A DNA stretch of 64,000 bases from Lachnospiraceae bacterium (GTDB lineage: Bacteria > Bacillota > Clostridia > Lachnospirales > Lachnospiraceae). The notes under the pieces are model-generated. The model did no database searches. It was not told the origin of the DNA and worked only from the letters and a program-made list of their open reading frames with translations. Below are positions 18,224-28,378 of the stretch, piece after piece (position 1 is the first letter of the stretch; the number at the start of each line of letters is the position of its first letter). The stretch lies in NCBI GenBank assembly GCA_017624835.1, contig JAGAMG010000009.1:1-64000 (forward strand), given 5' to 3'. The translations under genes were made by a program, and so were the position numbers.

Positions 18224-19150
18224 ATGCTACACATTAAAACATTGGATGAAGGACTCGAAATTTTTAAAGCATTAGGCTCCAATATCCGTATTGATATTAT
18301 TAAAATCTTACGGGAAAATAACGGCATGAATATGAACGACCTGGCTTCCCGCTTAAACATTACCAACGGAGCCCTTACCGGACATATCAAAAAATTAGAA
18401 GATTGCGGACTTATCTCCATAACCTCCGAATCCTCCGGACATGGTAATCAAAAAATCTGTTCCGTTCATTTAGATAAGATCTTAATAGATTTGGATGTTC
18501 CTGAGGATGAGGTAAATGTATATCAAACGGAATTAAAGGTTGGTCACTACTCCAACTATGAAGTATATCCTACCTGTGGTCTATCCTCCCCTTCTGCTGT
18601 AATCGGTGAAGTGGATGACATTCGCTATTTCGCCCATCCTGACAGATACAATGCTGATATTCTTTGGTTTACAAAGGGATTTGTAGAATATATTATTCCC
18701 AATTTCATCCCTTTTTCCCAGAAAATAGATAAGATTACCATTTCAGCAGAATTAAGCTCCGAAGCTCCCAGTGTCAACGATGTATGGCCTTCCGATATTT
18801 CTTTTTACATCAATGACACTTATCTGGGCTCTTGGACCAGCCCCGGTGATTTTGGAGATGTAAAGGGCATTTTCACTCCCGATTGGTGGTTTCCTAATTG
18901 GAATCAATATGGCATGCTTAAGCTCCTCGTAATTAACAAAAGAGGGACTTTTATTGATGGTTTACAAATTTCAGATGTTACCATCAACGATTTAAACCTT
19001 ACCGATAAAAGCATTCTCCGCTTAAAGCTTGCCGTTAATGACGACTCCAATCATGTGGGCGGTTTAACTATTTACGGAAAAAATTTCGGAAACTACAATC
19101 AGGATATTAATGTACGGATTAATTACAGCCCCATTACCCCTGCTGAATAG
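18224..19150 (+). CDS. ArsR-like winged-helix regulator with C-terminal ligand domain
   Basis: A 308-residue regulator. Residues 10-90 form a winged helix of the ArsR/HTH_20 type (IFKALGSNIRIDIIKILREN, then MNDLASRLNITNGALTGHIK). The remaining 210 residues are a mostly beta domain of unknown kind, rich in Trp, Tyr and Asn, which may bind a sugar. Start at 18224 behind GAGGAAAATACT. It is convergent with the chemoreceptor that ends the arabinose locus and is the nearest regulator of that locus; control of it is inference from position. Confidence 0.75.
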   Translation: MLHIKTLDEGLEIFKALGSNIRIDIIKILRENNGMNMNDLASRLNITNGALTGHIKKLEDCGLISITSESSGHGNQKICSVHLDKILIDLDVPEDEVNVYQTELKVGHYSNYEVYPTCGLSSPSAVIGEVDDIRYFAHPDRYNADILWFTKGFVEYIIPNFIPFSQKIDKITISAELSSEAPSVNDVWPSDISFYINDTYLGSWTSPGDFGDVKGIFTPDWWFPNWNQYGMLKLLVINKRGTFIDGLQISDVTINDLNLTDKSILRLKLAVNDDSNHVGGLTIYGKNFGNYNQDINVRINYSPITPAE

Positions 19151-19191
19151 TTTCATGTTTAGTATTTTCTAAAATAGATACAAAATAATAT

Positions 19192-19239
19192 AACCAAAAA
19201 GAAATCCCAAATTATTTCAATTGGGATTTCTTTTTGGTT
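19192..19239. terminator. Bidirectional terminator
   Basis: AACCAAAAAGAAATCCCAA and TTGGGATTTCTTTTTGGTT are exact complements around a ten-base loop. It closes both the winged-helix gene and the chemoreceptor gene. Confidence 0.92.
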
Positions 19240-19261
19240 ACGTCACTTTCAATTTACATTT

Positions 19262-21337
19262 TTAAACTTTAAATTTCTCCATGGAACGGGATAATTCTTC
19301 CGCTTCCTTATTTAAACTTTCTGCATTGGATACCAGCATATCCACCTGCTGCATCTTATCATTTACTACCTCTGATACTGTATTAACGCTTCTTACAATT
19401 TCCTCTGCAATATTAGAAATACTCTGCATAACCATTACTACATCTTCCTTGTTTGCTACCATTCCGGACATATTTCCCTGTATATCTCTGATAGCAGTCA
19501 CAAGACCTGATACCTGATTACTAATAGTGCCGAACATCTCTATGGTTTCATTCAATGCGGTAGTCTGTTCTCTCAGGAACATTTCTGTTTTCTTGGCAGA
19601 TTCTCCGGTTTTATTGGTAATATCCTTAATATCAGTGACAATTCCTCTAACCCTTACACCTGCATCCATGGACTGTTCTGCCAATTTACGAATTTCCTCT
19701 GCAACAACGGAAAAGCCTCTTCCGCTCTCACCGGCTCTGGCAGCCTCAATATATGCATTCAAGGAAAGTAAATTGGTCTGTCCTGCAATTTCCTCAATGG
19801 TCTTCATGATTACTTCAATATTACGGGATTGTTCTTCCACCTGAGCAATATCTTCAATCAGCACACTGGTAACTGCTGCGGTATCCTCTGATTTCTCATA
19901 CAGATTTCCTACAATGTCTTTTCCTTTTTCTACCGTATTTAAGGTTTCTTCCGTCTTAGATACCATACTCTCGGATTCCCCGTAAATACTGTTAATTTTA
20001 TCGGAAAACTCATTAATGCGAGTCATACCCTGCTCTGTCTGTCCTGCCTGATTGTCAACCTCTCGGGTTACCATATTCATGGATTCTACTACCTGTTTCA
20101 TAGAATCCCCTATTTCCATAGAAGAACCCACCACATCATTGGACAGATTTACTACCCGCTGACCAAATTTCTGGTTATCGGACAATAGCCCTCTTATACC
20201 ATCCAACATTTTATTCATGGCACCATTCAGCTTACCAAATTCGTCCCTTCGCTTACTGGTAATCTTCTGGGACAAATCTCCTTCTGCCGCTCCTGCCAAA
20301 GCCTCACAGGCCTGATTCAACGCAGAACTGATACTCTTTGTGAGATACATTCCTGCCAAAAAAGCCACTGCACATGCCAGCAATACAATTAACACAGTAA
20401 CAATTCGAATGGCGGACAAAGCGCTGACAATGGTGGATTCCGGCACTAAAGTACATATCAAAATATCTCCTTTTCCTACCGGCTCATAAACATATAAATA
20501 TTTCTTACCATTTACTTTAACGTAATCACTGCCACCCTCTTTTGCATCCTTGGTTTCTTCATAAAAAGAATTTCCTACAAAGAGGTTATCACCTGCATAA
20601 CGTTGTAATACAGCATTTTTAGTTTCCTGTAATAAAAACTCTCTGCCGTCACTGGTTACATAGCCGGCATAGCTTCCTTTTCCAAACTGCATAATCTGAA
20701 GAAGCTCTTCCATGTAATTCACACTTACATCCGCTATCAGATAGCCCTGATTCTTGTTTAACACATAATGCATTACAAAGGTTAAAGCATAATCATCATT
20801 TCCCTTACCAAGTTTTTGGTCAATCAATTCATGACTTCCCATCCATGTGTTCTTGGTTCGCTTGGCAATCAGAGCTCCTGCCCCTTCCGTAGCAGCGAAT
20901 TCCTTATACATGCCTTCCGGAAGTCCCTTTACATTGGTACAAATATTCTTTCCCTTTTCCGGAATCACATAATAGGTTTCCAAATAATTCATATTAGCCT
21001 TGATATCAATCAAACGCTCCGATACATCCGACGCAAGGGTTGCAGCCTCTGCTGCATCCGCATCAAACTTATCATTATAATAGGTATTAAATTCATCCCC
21101 CAGATATAATTCTATCATTTTAGAGGACACAGAATCACACAAAAGCTCCATGGTCACCTGCATGGACTGACTTGCACTTTTTACCGCATTTTCATATCTG
21201 GTTCGTACCGCATTGGACGCCATGGAATAACAGGTAATACCTAAAATAATGATTAATGCTATCGAAATACTAAAAAATTGCATCAAGGATGTGGCTATCT
21301 TTTTTTCTTTATTCGGATTGCGTATAAACTTCTTCAT
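19262..21337 (-). CDS. Methyl-accepting chemotaxis protein
   Basis: A 691-residue chemoreceptor. A first helix near residues 15-40 and a second near 300-325 bracket an outer domain of about 260 residues, probably a double-Cache sensor. A HAMP region follows (345-390, with [13 protein letters not shown]), then a long signalling coiled coil whose tip near residue 545 reads [20 protein letters not shown]. Start at 21337 after GGAGG. It lies 11-20 bases after the GH43 stop, so it should be transcribed with the sugar transporter; a ligand among the imported arabino-oligosaccharides is likely. No CheA or other Che gene is here. Confidence 0.93.
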   Translation of the reverse strand: MKKFIRNPNKEKKIATSLMQFFSISIALIIILGITCYSMASNAVRTRYENAVKSASQSMQVTMELLCDSVSSKMIELYLGDEFNTYYNDKFDADAAEAATLASDVSERLIDIKANMNYLETYYVIPEKGKNICTNVKGLPEGMYKEFAATEGAGALIAKRTKNTWMGSHELIDQKLGKGNDDYALTFVMHYVLNKNQGYLIADVSVNYMEELLQIMQFGKGSYAGYVTSDGREFLLQETKNAVLQRYAGDNLFVGNSFYEETKDAKEGGSDYVKVNGKKYLYVYEPVGKGDILICTLVPESTIVSALSAIRIVTVLIVLLACAVAFLAGMYLTKSISSALNQACEALAGAAEGDLSQKITSKRRDEFGKLNGAMNKMLDGIRGLLSDNQKFGQRVVNLSNDVVGSSMEIGDSMKQVVESMNMVTREVDNQAGQTEQGMTRINEFSDKINSIYGESESMVSKTEETLNTVEKGKDIVGNLYEKSEDTAAVTSVLIEDIAQVEEQSRNIEVIMKTIEEIAGQTNLLSLNAYIEAARAGESGRGFSVVAEEIRKLAEQSMDAGVRVRGIVTDIKDITNKTGESAKKTEMFLREQTTALNETIEMFGTISNQVSGLVTAIRDIQGNMSGMVANKEDVVMVMQSISNIAEEIVRSVNTVSEVVNDKMQQVDMLVSNAESLNKEAEELSRSMEKFKV

Positions 21338-21356
21338 CCTTTGCACCTCCTATGGA

Positions 21357-22322
21357 TTAAAAATGAAATACGGGTTCTCCTTCATCATTCCATTCAAATT
21401 TCATAAGCATGGCGTGTCTGTTTGGATTATACAGAGGATTTCCTACAATCTCAGTCTCTGTACGGGCATGGAATACTAAAATATCATTGCCCTCATTATC
21501 CTTGGTAAAGGAATTATGACCGGGACCATAAATGCCCACACTATCATCCGAAGCCAATACCGGATAACGCTTTTTTGACCACTGTGCCGGATCCAGCATA
21601 TCTCCGTTTTCATCAATGGAAAGCATACCCATACAGTAATTTACTCCGGTATCGCTTGCAGAAAATGTCACAAATACTTTCCCATTTCTCTTAAGCACAG
21701 CAGGCCCCTCATTTACCCAAAAGCCCTTTCTCTCCCAGTCATAATCAGGCGTAGTCAAAAGCACCTGCACTGTTTTCAGCTTATATGCAGATTCCATTTC
21801 TGCAATATACAGATTGGATATCTGTCTTCCTACTCCAACCTTTTCAGCCCAAATATAGTAATATTTTCCCTTATTTTCAAAAATGGTAGCATCCAGCGAA
21901 AATGCTCTAAATGAAAATTCATCCACATCCGCGCACTGCATTTTTCCCATTTCTACCCATTCATCCTCCATGGGATTTTCTCCCTGGCACTCCAGGACAT
22001 AGGGTCTGATATTCCAAATTGCATCCTTCTCTCCGGCTGCAAAATAGAGATACCACTTTCCAAATAAATAATGCAGCTCCGGTGCCCATATATGAAAGCT
22101 CATGGGACCTGATTCATGCTTTTCCCAAACCATTTTTTCTTCTGCATCGGGAAGCTCCTCCAAGGAATTTGCACATCTTAATGCAATCCCGTTATAATCC
22201 GGTAAGCTAGCCGTAAAATAATACTTTCCATCCCCACTTCGATATACATATGGGTCGGCTCTTTGCGCTATCCATACCTCGTTATATTTTAATGTCTTTG
22301 TACCTTGTTCCACTTTTTTCAC
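21357..22322 (-). CDS. Cytoplasmic GH43 glycosidase, probable alpha-L-arabinofuranosidase
   Basis: A 321-residue five-bladed beta-propeller of glycoside hydrolase family 43. Likely catalytic residues are Asp in RADPYVYR near 23 (general base), Asp in SLDATIFE near 148 (pKa modulator) and Glu in NEGPAVLKR near 208 (general acid). No signal peptide, so it works inside the cell on imported oligosaccharides. A GTG start follows AAGGTAAG. It lies in the transporter operon between yesL and the chemoreceptor. Arabinose rather than xylose specificity is inferred from the companion arabinanase. Confidence 0.85.
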   Translation of the reverse strand: MKKVEQGTKTLKYNEVWIAQRADPYVYRSGDGKYYFTASLPDYNGIALRCANSLEELPDAEEKMVWEKHESGPMSFHIWAPELHYLFGKWYLYFAAGEKDAIWNIRPYVLECQGENPMEDEWVEMGKMQCADVDEFSFRAFSLDATIFENKGKYYYIWAEKVGVGRQISNLYIAEMESAYKLKTVQVLLTTPDYDWERKGFWVNEGPAVLKRNGKVFVTFSASDTGVNYCMGMLSIDENGDMLDPAQWSKKRYPVLASDDSVGIYGPGHNSFTKDNEGNDILVFHARTETEIVGNPLYNPNRHAMLMKFEWNDEGEPVFHF

Positions 22323-22328
22323 CTTACC

Positions 22329-22955
22329 TTATTCATTTTCGAAAAAATCATCATATTTTTCATCAATATGATTCATCATTACTTTATATATGAAAAAGGA
22401 CTTCATATATGCCAGCAATGCAAAACCGATAAAAACCGAAATAGCATTCATACCCAGGGATACATAATTTGCGTATAAAAAGCCTCCGGTAAATAAAATG
22501 AGAACAATTGTATTTGGGAAATACCCCACCGCAAATGCTGCTGCATTTTTTATAGTAGTCTTAATATTTCCCTCCAGCTTTGCCAATACCGGAAAAATAT
22601 ACAATCCCACAATAAATATCACAAAAGCAACAATTGCACTTAACACAAACATAATCTTTGAAAATCCTGTTCCCATCTGATACCAAAAGAACAAATCAAA
22701 GCCCATGACAATGGTTATTACAAGCAGGAGCAACCATATGATTGTAGCCTCTTTGAAATTCTTTCTAAAGCTATCCCAAAACCGACGTATCACATAGCCA
22801 TCCCCCTGCCTGATGGAAATAATGCAGACATAATACATGGCTGTGGTGGCTGCCCCTATTGTAACAATGGGTAAACAACATACAATATAAATCAGATTCA
22901 ATAAAATCAAATCCGTCATTTTATTTAAAAATGCTATTACAGGTGAGTTGGACAT
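22329..22955 (-). CDS. YesL/DUF624 membrane protein
   Basis: A 208-residue membrane protein with five to six hydrophobic helices. The N-terminus (FLNKMTDLILLNLIYIVCC) and the TIGAATTAMYY segment near residue 35 define the DUF624/YesL family, usually found beside carbohydrate ABC transporters in Firmicutes; function unknown. Ribosome site TGGAGAGCAGTT-ATG. It lies directly after the second permease gene. Confidence 0.88.
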   Translation of the reverse strand: MSNSPVIAFLNKMTDLILLNLIYIVCCLPIVTIGAATTAMYYVCIISIRQGDGYVIRRFWDSFRKNFKEATIIWLLLLVITIVMGFDLFFWYQMGTGFSKIMFVLSAIVAFVIFIVGLYIFPVLAKLEGNIKTTIKNAAAFAVGYFPNTIVLILFTGGFLYANYVSLGMNAISVFIGFALLAYMKSFFIYKVMMNHIDEKYDDFFENE

Positions 22956-22970
22956 AACTGCTCTCCATTT

Positions 22971-23843
22971 TTATTTAATACCGCTGATTGCAACAGATTC
23001 AATAATTACCCTCTGGAAACAGAAGAATAAAGTAATTGTAGGAAGCATTGCTATTACTGATGCCGCCATAATAAGCGCATAGTCACTTTGGATTGCATAA
23101 TATGCATTAAAGGAACGAATAACTACCTGCAAGGTCCAATTAGTTTCACTTCTCAGGAAAATTGTAGGAGCAAGATAATCATTCCAAATCCCCATAAACC
23201 ATAATGTAAGCTGTGTACCTACCGCCCCCTTCATCAAAGGGAAGAAAATCTGTGCAAAGGTTCTGAAATATCCACAACCATCCAGCTTTGCAGCATCCAT
23301 CAAATCATTGGGAATACTGCTTAAATTCTGTCTTAAGAAGAATATCATACTTACATTTCCAAAACAAGCGGGAATAATCAGAGGGAACAGACTATCCGTC
23401 CATTTCAATCTGGTAAACATTACATACTGAGGAATCATGATAACCGCAAAAGGAATCATAATGGTAGCAAGAAGTCCCATAAAAATTGCTCCTTTTGCAC
23501 GGAAACGCATCTTCGCAAAACCAAATGCTGCCAGAGAGGAAGTAAAACCACCAATCAGTAATACAGGCACTTCCACCTTTACAGTATTAAAGATGCCGGA
23601 TATAAAATTTGCTTTCTGTAATACTTCACTATACTTTCCCCATACCCAGGGGTCAGGAATAATACTGAGCTGACCGGATAAAATCTGATTCTTAGTCATA
23701 AAAGATGTCATTACCATGTAAATCAAAGGAAATACCATAATAACAGCTCCTAATGACAATCCTATGAACACCAGAATATTAATCATACGTTCTTTTTTAG
23801 TAACTACTGCTGAATTTGCATTGTCTTTGTCAATTTTTGCCAT
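22971..23843 (-). CDS. Carbohydrate ABC transporter permease (MalG-like)
   Basis: A 290-residue permease with six helices. The binding-protein-dependent transport EAA loop is DAAKLDGCGYFRTFAQIFFP near residue 185, the contact site for the ATPase. The C-terminus ends ESVAISGIK, typical of the MalG/CUT1 group. Start at 23843 follows GGAGGTGATACC. Second permease of the transporter; a shared ATPase (MsmX-like) must be encoded elsewhere, since none is present here. Confidence 0.95.
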   Translation of the reverse strand: MAKIDKDNANSAVVTKKERMINILVFIGLSLGAVIMVFPLIYMVMTSFMTKNQILSGQLSIIPDPWVWGKYSEVLQKANFISGIFNTVKVEVPVLLIGGFTSSLAAFGFAKMRFRAKGAIFMGLLATIMIPFAVIMIPQYVMFTRLKWTDSLFPLIIPACFGNVSMIFFLRQNLSSIPNDLMDAAKLDGCGYFRTFAQIFFPLMKGAVGTQLTLWFMGIWNDYLAPTIFLRSETNWTLQVVIRSFNAYYAIQSDYALIMAASVIAMLPTITLFFCFQRVIIESVAISGIK

Positions 23844-23854
23844 GGTATCACCTC

Positions 23855-24787
23855 CTAATCAATTGTCTTAACCCATTTATCCTGCATCTTAAAGTTCAAT
23901 AACGTAATAATAAAGATAATAATTGCAAGGAAAATTGCAATGGTACTTGCATAACCTAACTGGAAGCTTTCAAATGCTTTTTCATACAGATAGTATACAA
24001 TAGTAGCTGCGCTGTAACCGATACCACCATTTGTAGTCATAACCTGAACCTCTACAAACACCTGGAAACCACCGATTAATGAAGTAATCATTATGTAAAA
24101 AGTAACCGGAGAAAGCAACGGAATCGTTATATTTTTAAACTGTTGCCAGCCATTTGCACCATCCACCATTGCCGCCTCGTAATAACTGCGAGGTATATTT
24201 TGAAGACCTGCCAGATACAGAATAATGGAAGTACCAAGTCCTTTCCATACCATAAATATAATCATGGATACCTTAATCAGCGCCTCATCGCCCAACCAAT
24301 TAGGTCCATGCATACCTGTCAAAGCCTTAATAATCACATTTAGCAAACCATAATCATAATTATAAACCCATGCCCACAATATGGACACTGCTACCAAAGA
24401 AGAGATAACCGGTACATAATACATAGTACGAAGTACTCTGACACCGGGAATTTTACGATTCATTCCCATGGCAAGAACAAGTCCCAAAATCATACCGATG
24501 GGAATACCAATCAGATAAATAATTGTTGTAACAACTGTTTTCCAAAACTTTTCATCCTGTAATAACTTTATATAATTGTCAAAACCACAGAAGCGGTTTA
24601 TCATTCCTTCAAATCCCTTCGCTCCATTCCAAGTGGTTAAACTTGTAAGGAATGCAAAGATAATTGGCCATGCCATAAAGAGCAGAAAACCGATTGCAGG
24701 AGCCGCAACAAACAATAATGCCCAACGTTCCTCTCTTTTAGCCATAGCTGACAGTTTTACCTTTACTTTGCCATTCACACGACCCAT
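23855..24787 (-). CDS. Carbohydrate ABC transporter permease (MalF-like)
   Basis: A 310-residue permease with six helices and an EAA loop (YEAAMVDGANGWQQFKNITIP) near residue 215, belonging to the CUT1 MalF/LacF group. Start at 24787 chosen because AAGGAAGATATT precedes that ATG. It is 11 bases from the next permease and about 100 bases after the binding-protein gene. Confidence 0.95.
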   Translation of the reverse strand: MGRVNGKVKVKLSAMAKREERWALLFVAAPAIGFLLFMAWPIIFAFLTSLTTWNGAKGFEGMINRFCGFDNYIKLLQDEKFWKTVVTTIIYLIGIPIGMILGLVLAMGMNRKIPGVRVLRTMYYVPVISSLVAVSILWAWVYNYDYGLLNVIIKALTGMHGPNWLGDEALIKVSMIIFMVWKGLGTSIILYLAGLQNIPRSYYEAAMVDGANGWQQFKNITIPLLSPVTFYIMITSLIGGFQVFVEVQVMTTNGGIGYSAATIVYYLYEKAFESFQLGYASTIAIFLAIIIFIITLLNFKMQDKWVKTID

Positions 24788-24884
24788 AATATCTTCCTTT
24801 CTTTCAAACCTTCCGCTTCTCATTTTCAAAAATTACCCTGCAACAGTTGCCTGCCACAGGGTAATTTATAATTAGCCTTTTGGT

Positions 24885-26375
24885 TTAGTTAGCTGCTGCC
24901 GCTTTCATTTCATTAGCTGCATCTAATGCTTCCTGCATTGCAGGCTGAACCTCTGCACAGTACTCAGCTGCTGTCTTCTCACCATTTAATACATACTCAT
25001 AACCACCGCTTAAGAATGCCGTCCACCAATCAGCATTATAAGTATAGGTAGTTTCTACGAAGATACCTTCATACTTGTCAGTTCCCTCGAAGTAGTTGTA
25101 AATAACATCAATGTTCTCGCCATAAGGGATGGTTCCGTCTGCTACCTTAGCCTTGTAATCACCCTTAGCATAGTCCATAATGTTAGGAATCTGCAAGGAA
25201 ACACCTGTGGTTTCACCGGAAAGTACTCTCTGTCCTTCCAAATCAGTAGAGAACAGGGTAATCAGAGCTGCTGCTGCCTCAGGAGACTCAGTATCAGCAG
25301 ATACTGCAAAACCTACGGAACCATTACGTGTCATGGAAACGCCGGTCTTACCGGTAGGCCATGCACAAAGCCCCCACTCATAAGGGAAGGTATTCTTATC
25401 CATGAAAGCACCTACGTCCCAAGTACCACATGCATAGAAACCAATCTGACCATCCAACCATCTCTGGTATCCGCCAAGAGCGGTATCCTGCTCAACGGTA
25501 GGAGTTACGCCGTGCTTGCAGGTTAAATCTGCAAAATACTGGAATGCATCGATAAATTCCTGCTGTCCGTCAATTACAACCTGTGTATAATCTTCATTTA
25601 AGAAATGTCCGCCATTGGTGTAAATAAATGCATCAAGTGCCCACTGAAGTGCATTTGCGGTACCCCACTGATCTACTTCACCGTCACCATCGGTATCCTT
25701 GGTTAACTGCTTACAAACCTCTAAGAATTCATCCCATGTGTAAGGATTCTCAGGATCGGGATATGCAAGTCCTGCTGCATCAAACAAATCCTTGTTGTAA
25801 GCAAATGCGAAGGTGGAGAAATCCTTAGGTAAGCAGTAAAGGGAACCTTCACCGGTACCTGCGGTAACACCATCATATCTGTAAGCGCTTCCTACAGCAC
25901 CCCAGAGATTGTTAACAACTTCTGCATCCACATATTCATCAAGAGGTAATAAATATCCGTCATCCACATTGCTTGCTACTGCTTCAGGTCCAACATAGAA
26001 GATGTCGGGCATATCGTCTGCTGCCTTGTAAGCAAGAATCTTCTGACCATACTCATCGGAAGTGGTAACCTCAAAGGTAACCTTTGCTCCGGTTGTCTCG
26101 GTAAACTTATCAATCAGGGACTGATATACAGTTTTCTCATGCTCCTGTGCATAAATGAAAACGGTTAAATCCGCATCTGAGTAATCACCTTCAACCTTTA
26201 CATCGGTAAGTGCCTCTTCCTTCACCTCGATGGAAGCACCAACTGCCTCAGAAGAACTTGCCACAGAAGCTTCTGCGTTTGCATCCGCTCCACCAGCATC
26301 ACTGCCGCCACATCCGGCTAACATGCTCACTGCCATTGCTGTAGTAAGTAATACACTTAAAACTTTCTTTTTCAT
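24885..26375 (-). CDS. Sugar ABC transporter binding lipoprotein
   Basis: A 496-residue extracellular solute-binding protein of family 1. The signal peptide ends in SMLAGCGG, where Cys is the lipidated residue, followed by a Ser/Ala/Glu-rich linker. The mature protein has a two-lobe binding-protein fold, with DMPDIFYVGPEAVA and AYNKDLFDAAGLAYPD as typical segments and many Trp and Tyr for sugar stacking. First gene of the transporter operon, with ribosome site CAAGGAGGTTACT and the promoter listed upstream. Confidence 0.95.
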   Translation of the reverse strand: MKKKVLSVLLTTAMAVSMLAGCGGSDAGGADANAEASVASSSEAVGASIEVKEEALTDVKVEGDYSDADLTVFIYAQEHEKTVYQSLIDKFTETTGAKVTFEVTTSDEYGQKILAYKAADDMPDIFYVGPEAVASNVDDGYLLPLDEYVDAEVVNNLWGAVGSAYRYDGVTAGTGEGSLYCLPKDFSTFAFAYNKDLFDAAGLAYPDPENPYTWDEFLEVCKQLTKDTDGDGEVDQWGTANALQWALDAFIYTNGGHFLNEDYTQVVIDGQQEFIDAFQYFADLTCKHGVTPTVEQDTALGGYQRWLDGQIGFYACGTWDVGAFMDKNTFPYEWGLCAWPTGKTGVSMTRNGSVGFAVSADTESPEAAAALITLFSTDLEGQRVLSGETTGVSLQIPNIMDYAKGDYKAKVADGTIPYGENIDVIYNYFEGTDKYEGIFVETTYTYNADWWTAFLSGGYEYVLNGEKTAAEYCAEVQPAMQEALDAANEMKAAAAN

Positions 26376-26522
26376 AGTAACCTCCTTGAAATTTTAACAA
26401 CATTTTCGATTGTAAAATAATTTTGATTTGTATACATTTCACCATACCAGTTTAGCAATATTGATTATGTAATTGTATAGTTTGAATACATTTTTTAAAA
26501 TTATTTCCCTTTCGTTATGCTT

Positions 26523-26551
26523 ATTGTATATCTATATATTTTAGATGTCAA
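26523..26551 (-). promoter_or_regulatory. Promoter of the arabino-oligosaccharide transporter operon
   Basis: On the minus strand TTGACA (26546-26551) and TACAAT (26523-26528) are 17 bases apart, close to the sigma-A consensus. Transcription would start about 140 bases before the binding-protein ATG. Confidence 0.75.
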
Positions 26552-26651
26552 TGTTTATTTTAGCTTTTTTTAAAATATTTTATCCTTTCTATGTTCTTAC
26601 TAAAATATCACCTCGTTTTTTGTTAAAATTTACTATTGTCAAAAATATTTT

Positions 26652-26701
26652 AAAGCGTTCAAAACATTTGGTACTTTTCTCCCAAACATTTCAAACGCTT
26701 T
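26652..26701 (-). terminator. Intrinsic terminator of the arabinanase gene
   Basis: On the minus strand AAAGCGTTTGAAATGTTTGG and CCAAATGTTTTGAACGCTTT form a long stem with one or two mismatches, shortly after the stop codon. Confidence 0.8.
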
Positions 26702-26708
26702 ATCTTAC

Positions 26709-28226
26709 TTAATTTTTATAGAAAACAGCCCAGATACTTTCATTATTATTACCCGCTGCTGTAATACATCTTACTTCATTACCGGCTTCATCCTGCTGTT
26801 CTATTACCACACCCTTATAAATCACCTCACCAATGGTTATTGCTATCTTATTGGAATCCTTTGTTAACGTACAGGTTCCTTCTGTTCCATCAGCCAATAC
26901 CACCGTTCCGTTCTTTTTTATCTCCAGCTTTTCATATTCACTGATATCGGAGGTGATTGCCGTTCCATGATTTACATAATAATAGCTTCCTGCAATATCT
27001 GCCAATGCCTTATAGGAAGGCTCCACTGCCCTTTCTGCTGTAACAGCAAAGGGTGATGCCACCATCCAGCCATCCTCATTTACAAACATCTGATGCACTC
27101 TGGGCTCATGATATTCACTGCCATTATCAAAACGCTGATGATATACCAGATAGTACTTTCCGTCCTCATCCTTTAAAGCAGAATTGTGTCCCGGAGCCAT
27201 GTATGCCATTTTCAGGCTGGGAAGACTATAATTTCCCATCATTTTCAGGCCATAGGTATTATGCTTTGCCACATATCCAAAGTTTTCACCGGTAGTATCC
27301 ACATAAGGACCGGTTACATTTTCAGAACGGAACTGCCTGATTTGATAGCCACCTTCACGGGTCAGACCGCCATAGGATACAAACAGATAGTAATATCCGC
27401 TTGCTTCATCATACAATATGTAAGGACCCTCACAGGAATTATGTAAACCACCCAAAATATGCTTTCCGTAATAGGTGTCCACTTCATTTTCTTCGTCAGC
27501 CTCCGGATGAATGGGTAGCCCTGTACTTTCGTCTATTTCCAGAAGCCATACACCGCCGGACCAGGAACCATACACCATCCAGAGTTTCCCTTCCTCATCA
27601 TAAAACAAAGTGGGGTCGATACAATTGGGATATTTCAGATTGTTATAGGCGCCGCCGCTCATATAATCCATTGCCTTGGCATCCGCTCCCAAAATATCAT
27701 AAAAATTAGTCTCTTCCACATTGGTAAGTGAATAACCGGAGTAAATCAAACTTTCCTGATAGGAATAAGGTCCTTCTATCTGGTCCGCCGTAGCCATACA
27801 TATCACGGAAGTGCGATAATCATGACTGGTAGAAAAATACATTACCCATTTCTCCATTACCGGATTATACATAACATCCGGAGCCCATACAGCATAGTAG
27901 CCATCCACATGCTTATCTGTAAAAGCAAAAGCCTCCATCTCTCCGGTCAGCAAATTATCAAACAAGGGATTTTGAGCATTCACTCCATCCGCAAAGGTTT
28001 TAAAGCCGGTTAAATCCTCAGATACGGCAGCCGCCATATGGGAACCGAAAATATAATACTTTCCATCACTCTTTACAATGGATGGGTCATGCACGGAAAC
28101 ACCCATTACCTGATTTCCCACTTCGATTTCCTCAAGACTCTTTCCATTATCCGTTGCTCCGCAGCCAGTCAGCATCTGCGCCATCAAAACCGCTGCAAGC
28201 ATCCCCGCAACACGCGTCTTCTTCAT
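26709..28226 (-). CDS. GH43 arabinan endo-1,5-alpha-L-arabinosidase, lipoprotein
   Basis: A 505-residue exported enzyme. The signal peptide ends AQMLTGCGA with a lipobox Cys. The family 43 propeller has Asp in HDPSIVKSDGKYYIFGSH near 47, Asp in NCIDPTLFYDEEGKLWMVYG near 210, and Glu in NSCEGPYILYD near 268, as in endo-arabinanases. Residues 400-505 form a separate C-terminal beta domain like that of B. subtilis Abn2. It should cut arabinan at the cell surface to make substrates for the neighbouring ABC transporter. Ribosome site GGAGGTAGATGT-ATG. Confidence 0.88.
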   Translation of the reverse strand: MKKTRVAGMLAAVLMAQMLTGCGATDNGKSLEEIEVGNQVMGVSVHDPSIVKSDGKYYIFGSHMAAAVSEDLTGFKTFADGVNAQNPLFDNLLTGEMEAFAFTDKHVDGYYAVWAPDVMYNPVMEKWVMYFSTSHDYRTSVICMATADQIEGPYSYQESLIYSGYSLTNVEETNFYDILGADAKAMDYMSGGAYNNLKYPNCIDPTLFYDEEGKLWMVYGSWSGGVWLLEIDESTGLPIHPEADEENEVDTYYGKHILGGLHNSCEGPYILYDEASGYYYLFVSYGGLTREGGYQIRQFRSENVTGPYVDTTGENFGYVAKHNTYGLKMMGNYSLPSLKMAYMAPGHNSALKDEDGKYYLVYHQRFDNGSEYHEPRVHQMFVNEDGWMVASPFAVTAERAVEPSYKALADIAGSYYYVNHGTAITSDISEYEKLEIKKNGTVVLADGTEGTCTLTKDSNKIAITIGEVIYKGVVIEQQDEAGNEVRCITAAGNNNESIWAVFYKN

Positions 28227-28332
28227 ACATCTACCTCCAAAATAATTATATAATTTTATATTTTTCTAAAATGTTTTAGTTTTATCTTGATTATAGATAG
28301 ATTACTAAAGAATTTCAATAGAACTTTTGTTT

Positions 28333-28374
28333 AAAAAAACCTTAGTGAATCTGTTACAATTCACTAAGGTTTTT
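28333..28374 (-). terminator. Intrinsic terminator of rlmD
   Basis: AAACCTTAGTGAAT and ATTCACTAAGGTTT are perfect complements around an eight-base loop, and a T run follows on the minus strand. It is immediately past the rlmD stop. Confidence 0.9.
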
Positions 28375-28378
28375 CATT

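Larger units (their letters stand above)
26376..26708. other. Intergenic region upstream of the transporter operon
   Basis: About 330 A+T-rich bases holding the leader and promoter of the binding-protein operon and the terminator of the upstream arabinanase gene. The leader, about 140 bases, contains no riboswitch that I recognise. Confidence 0.6.
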
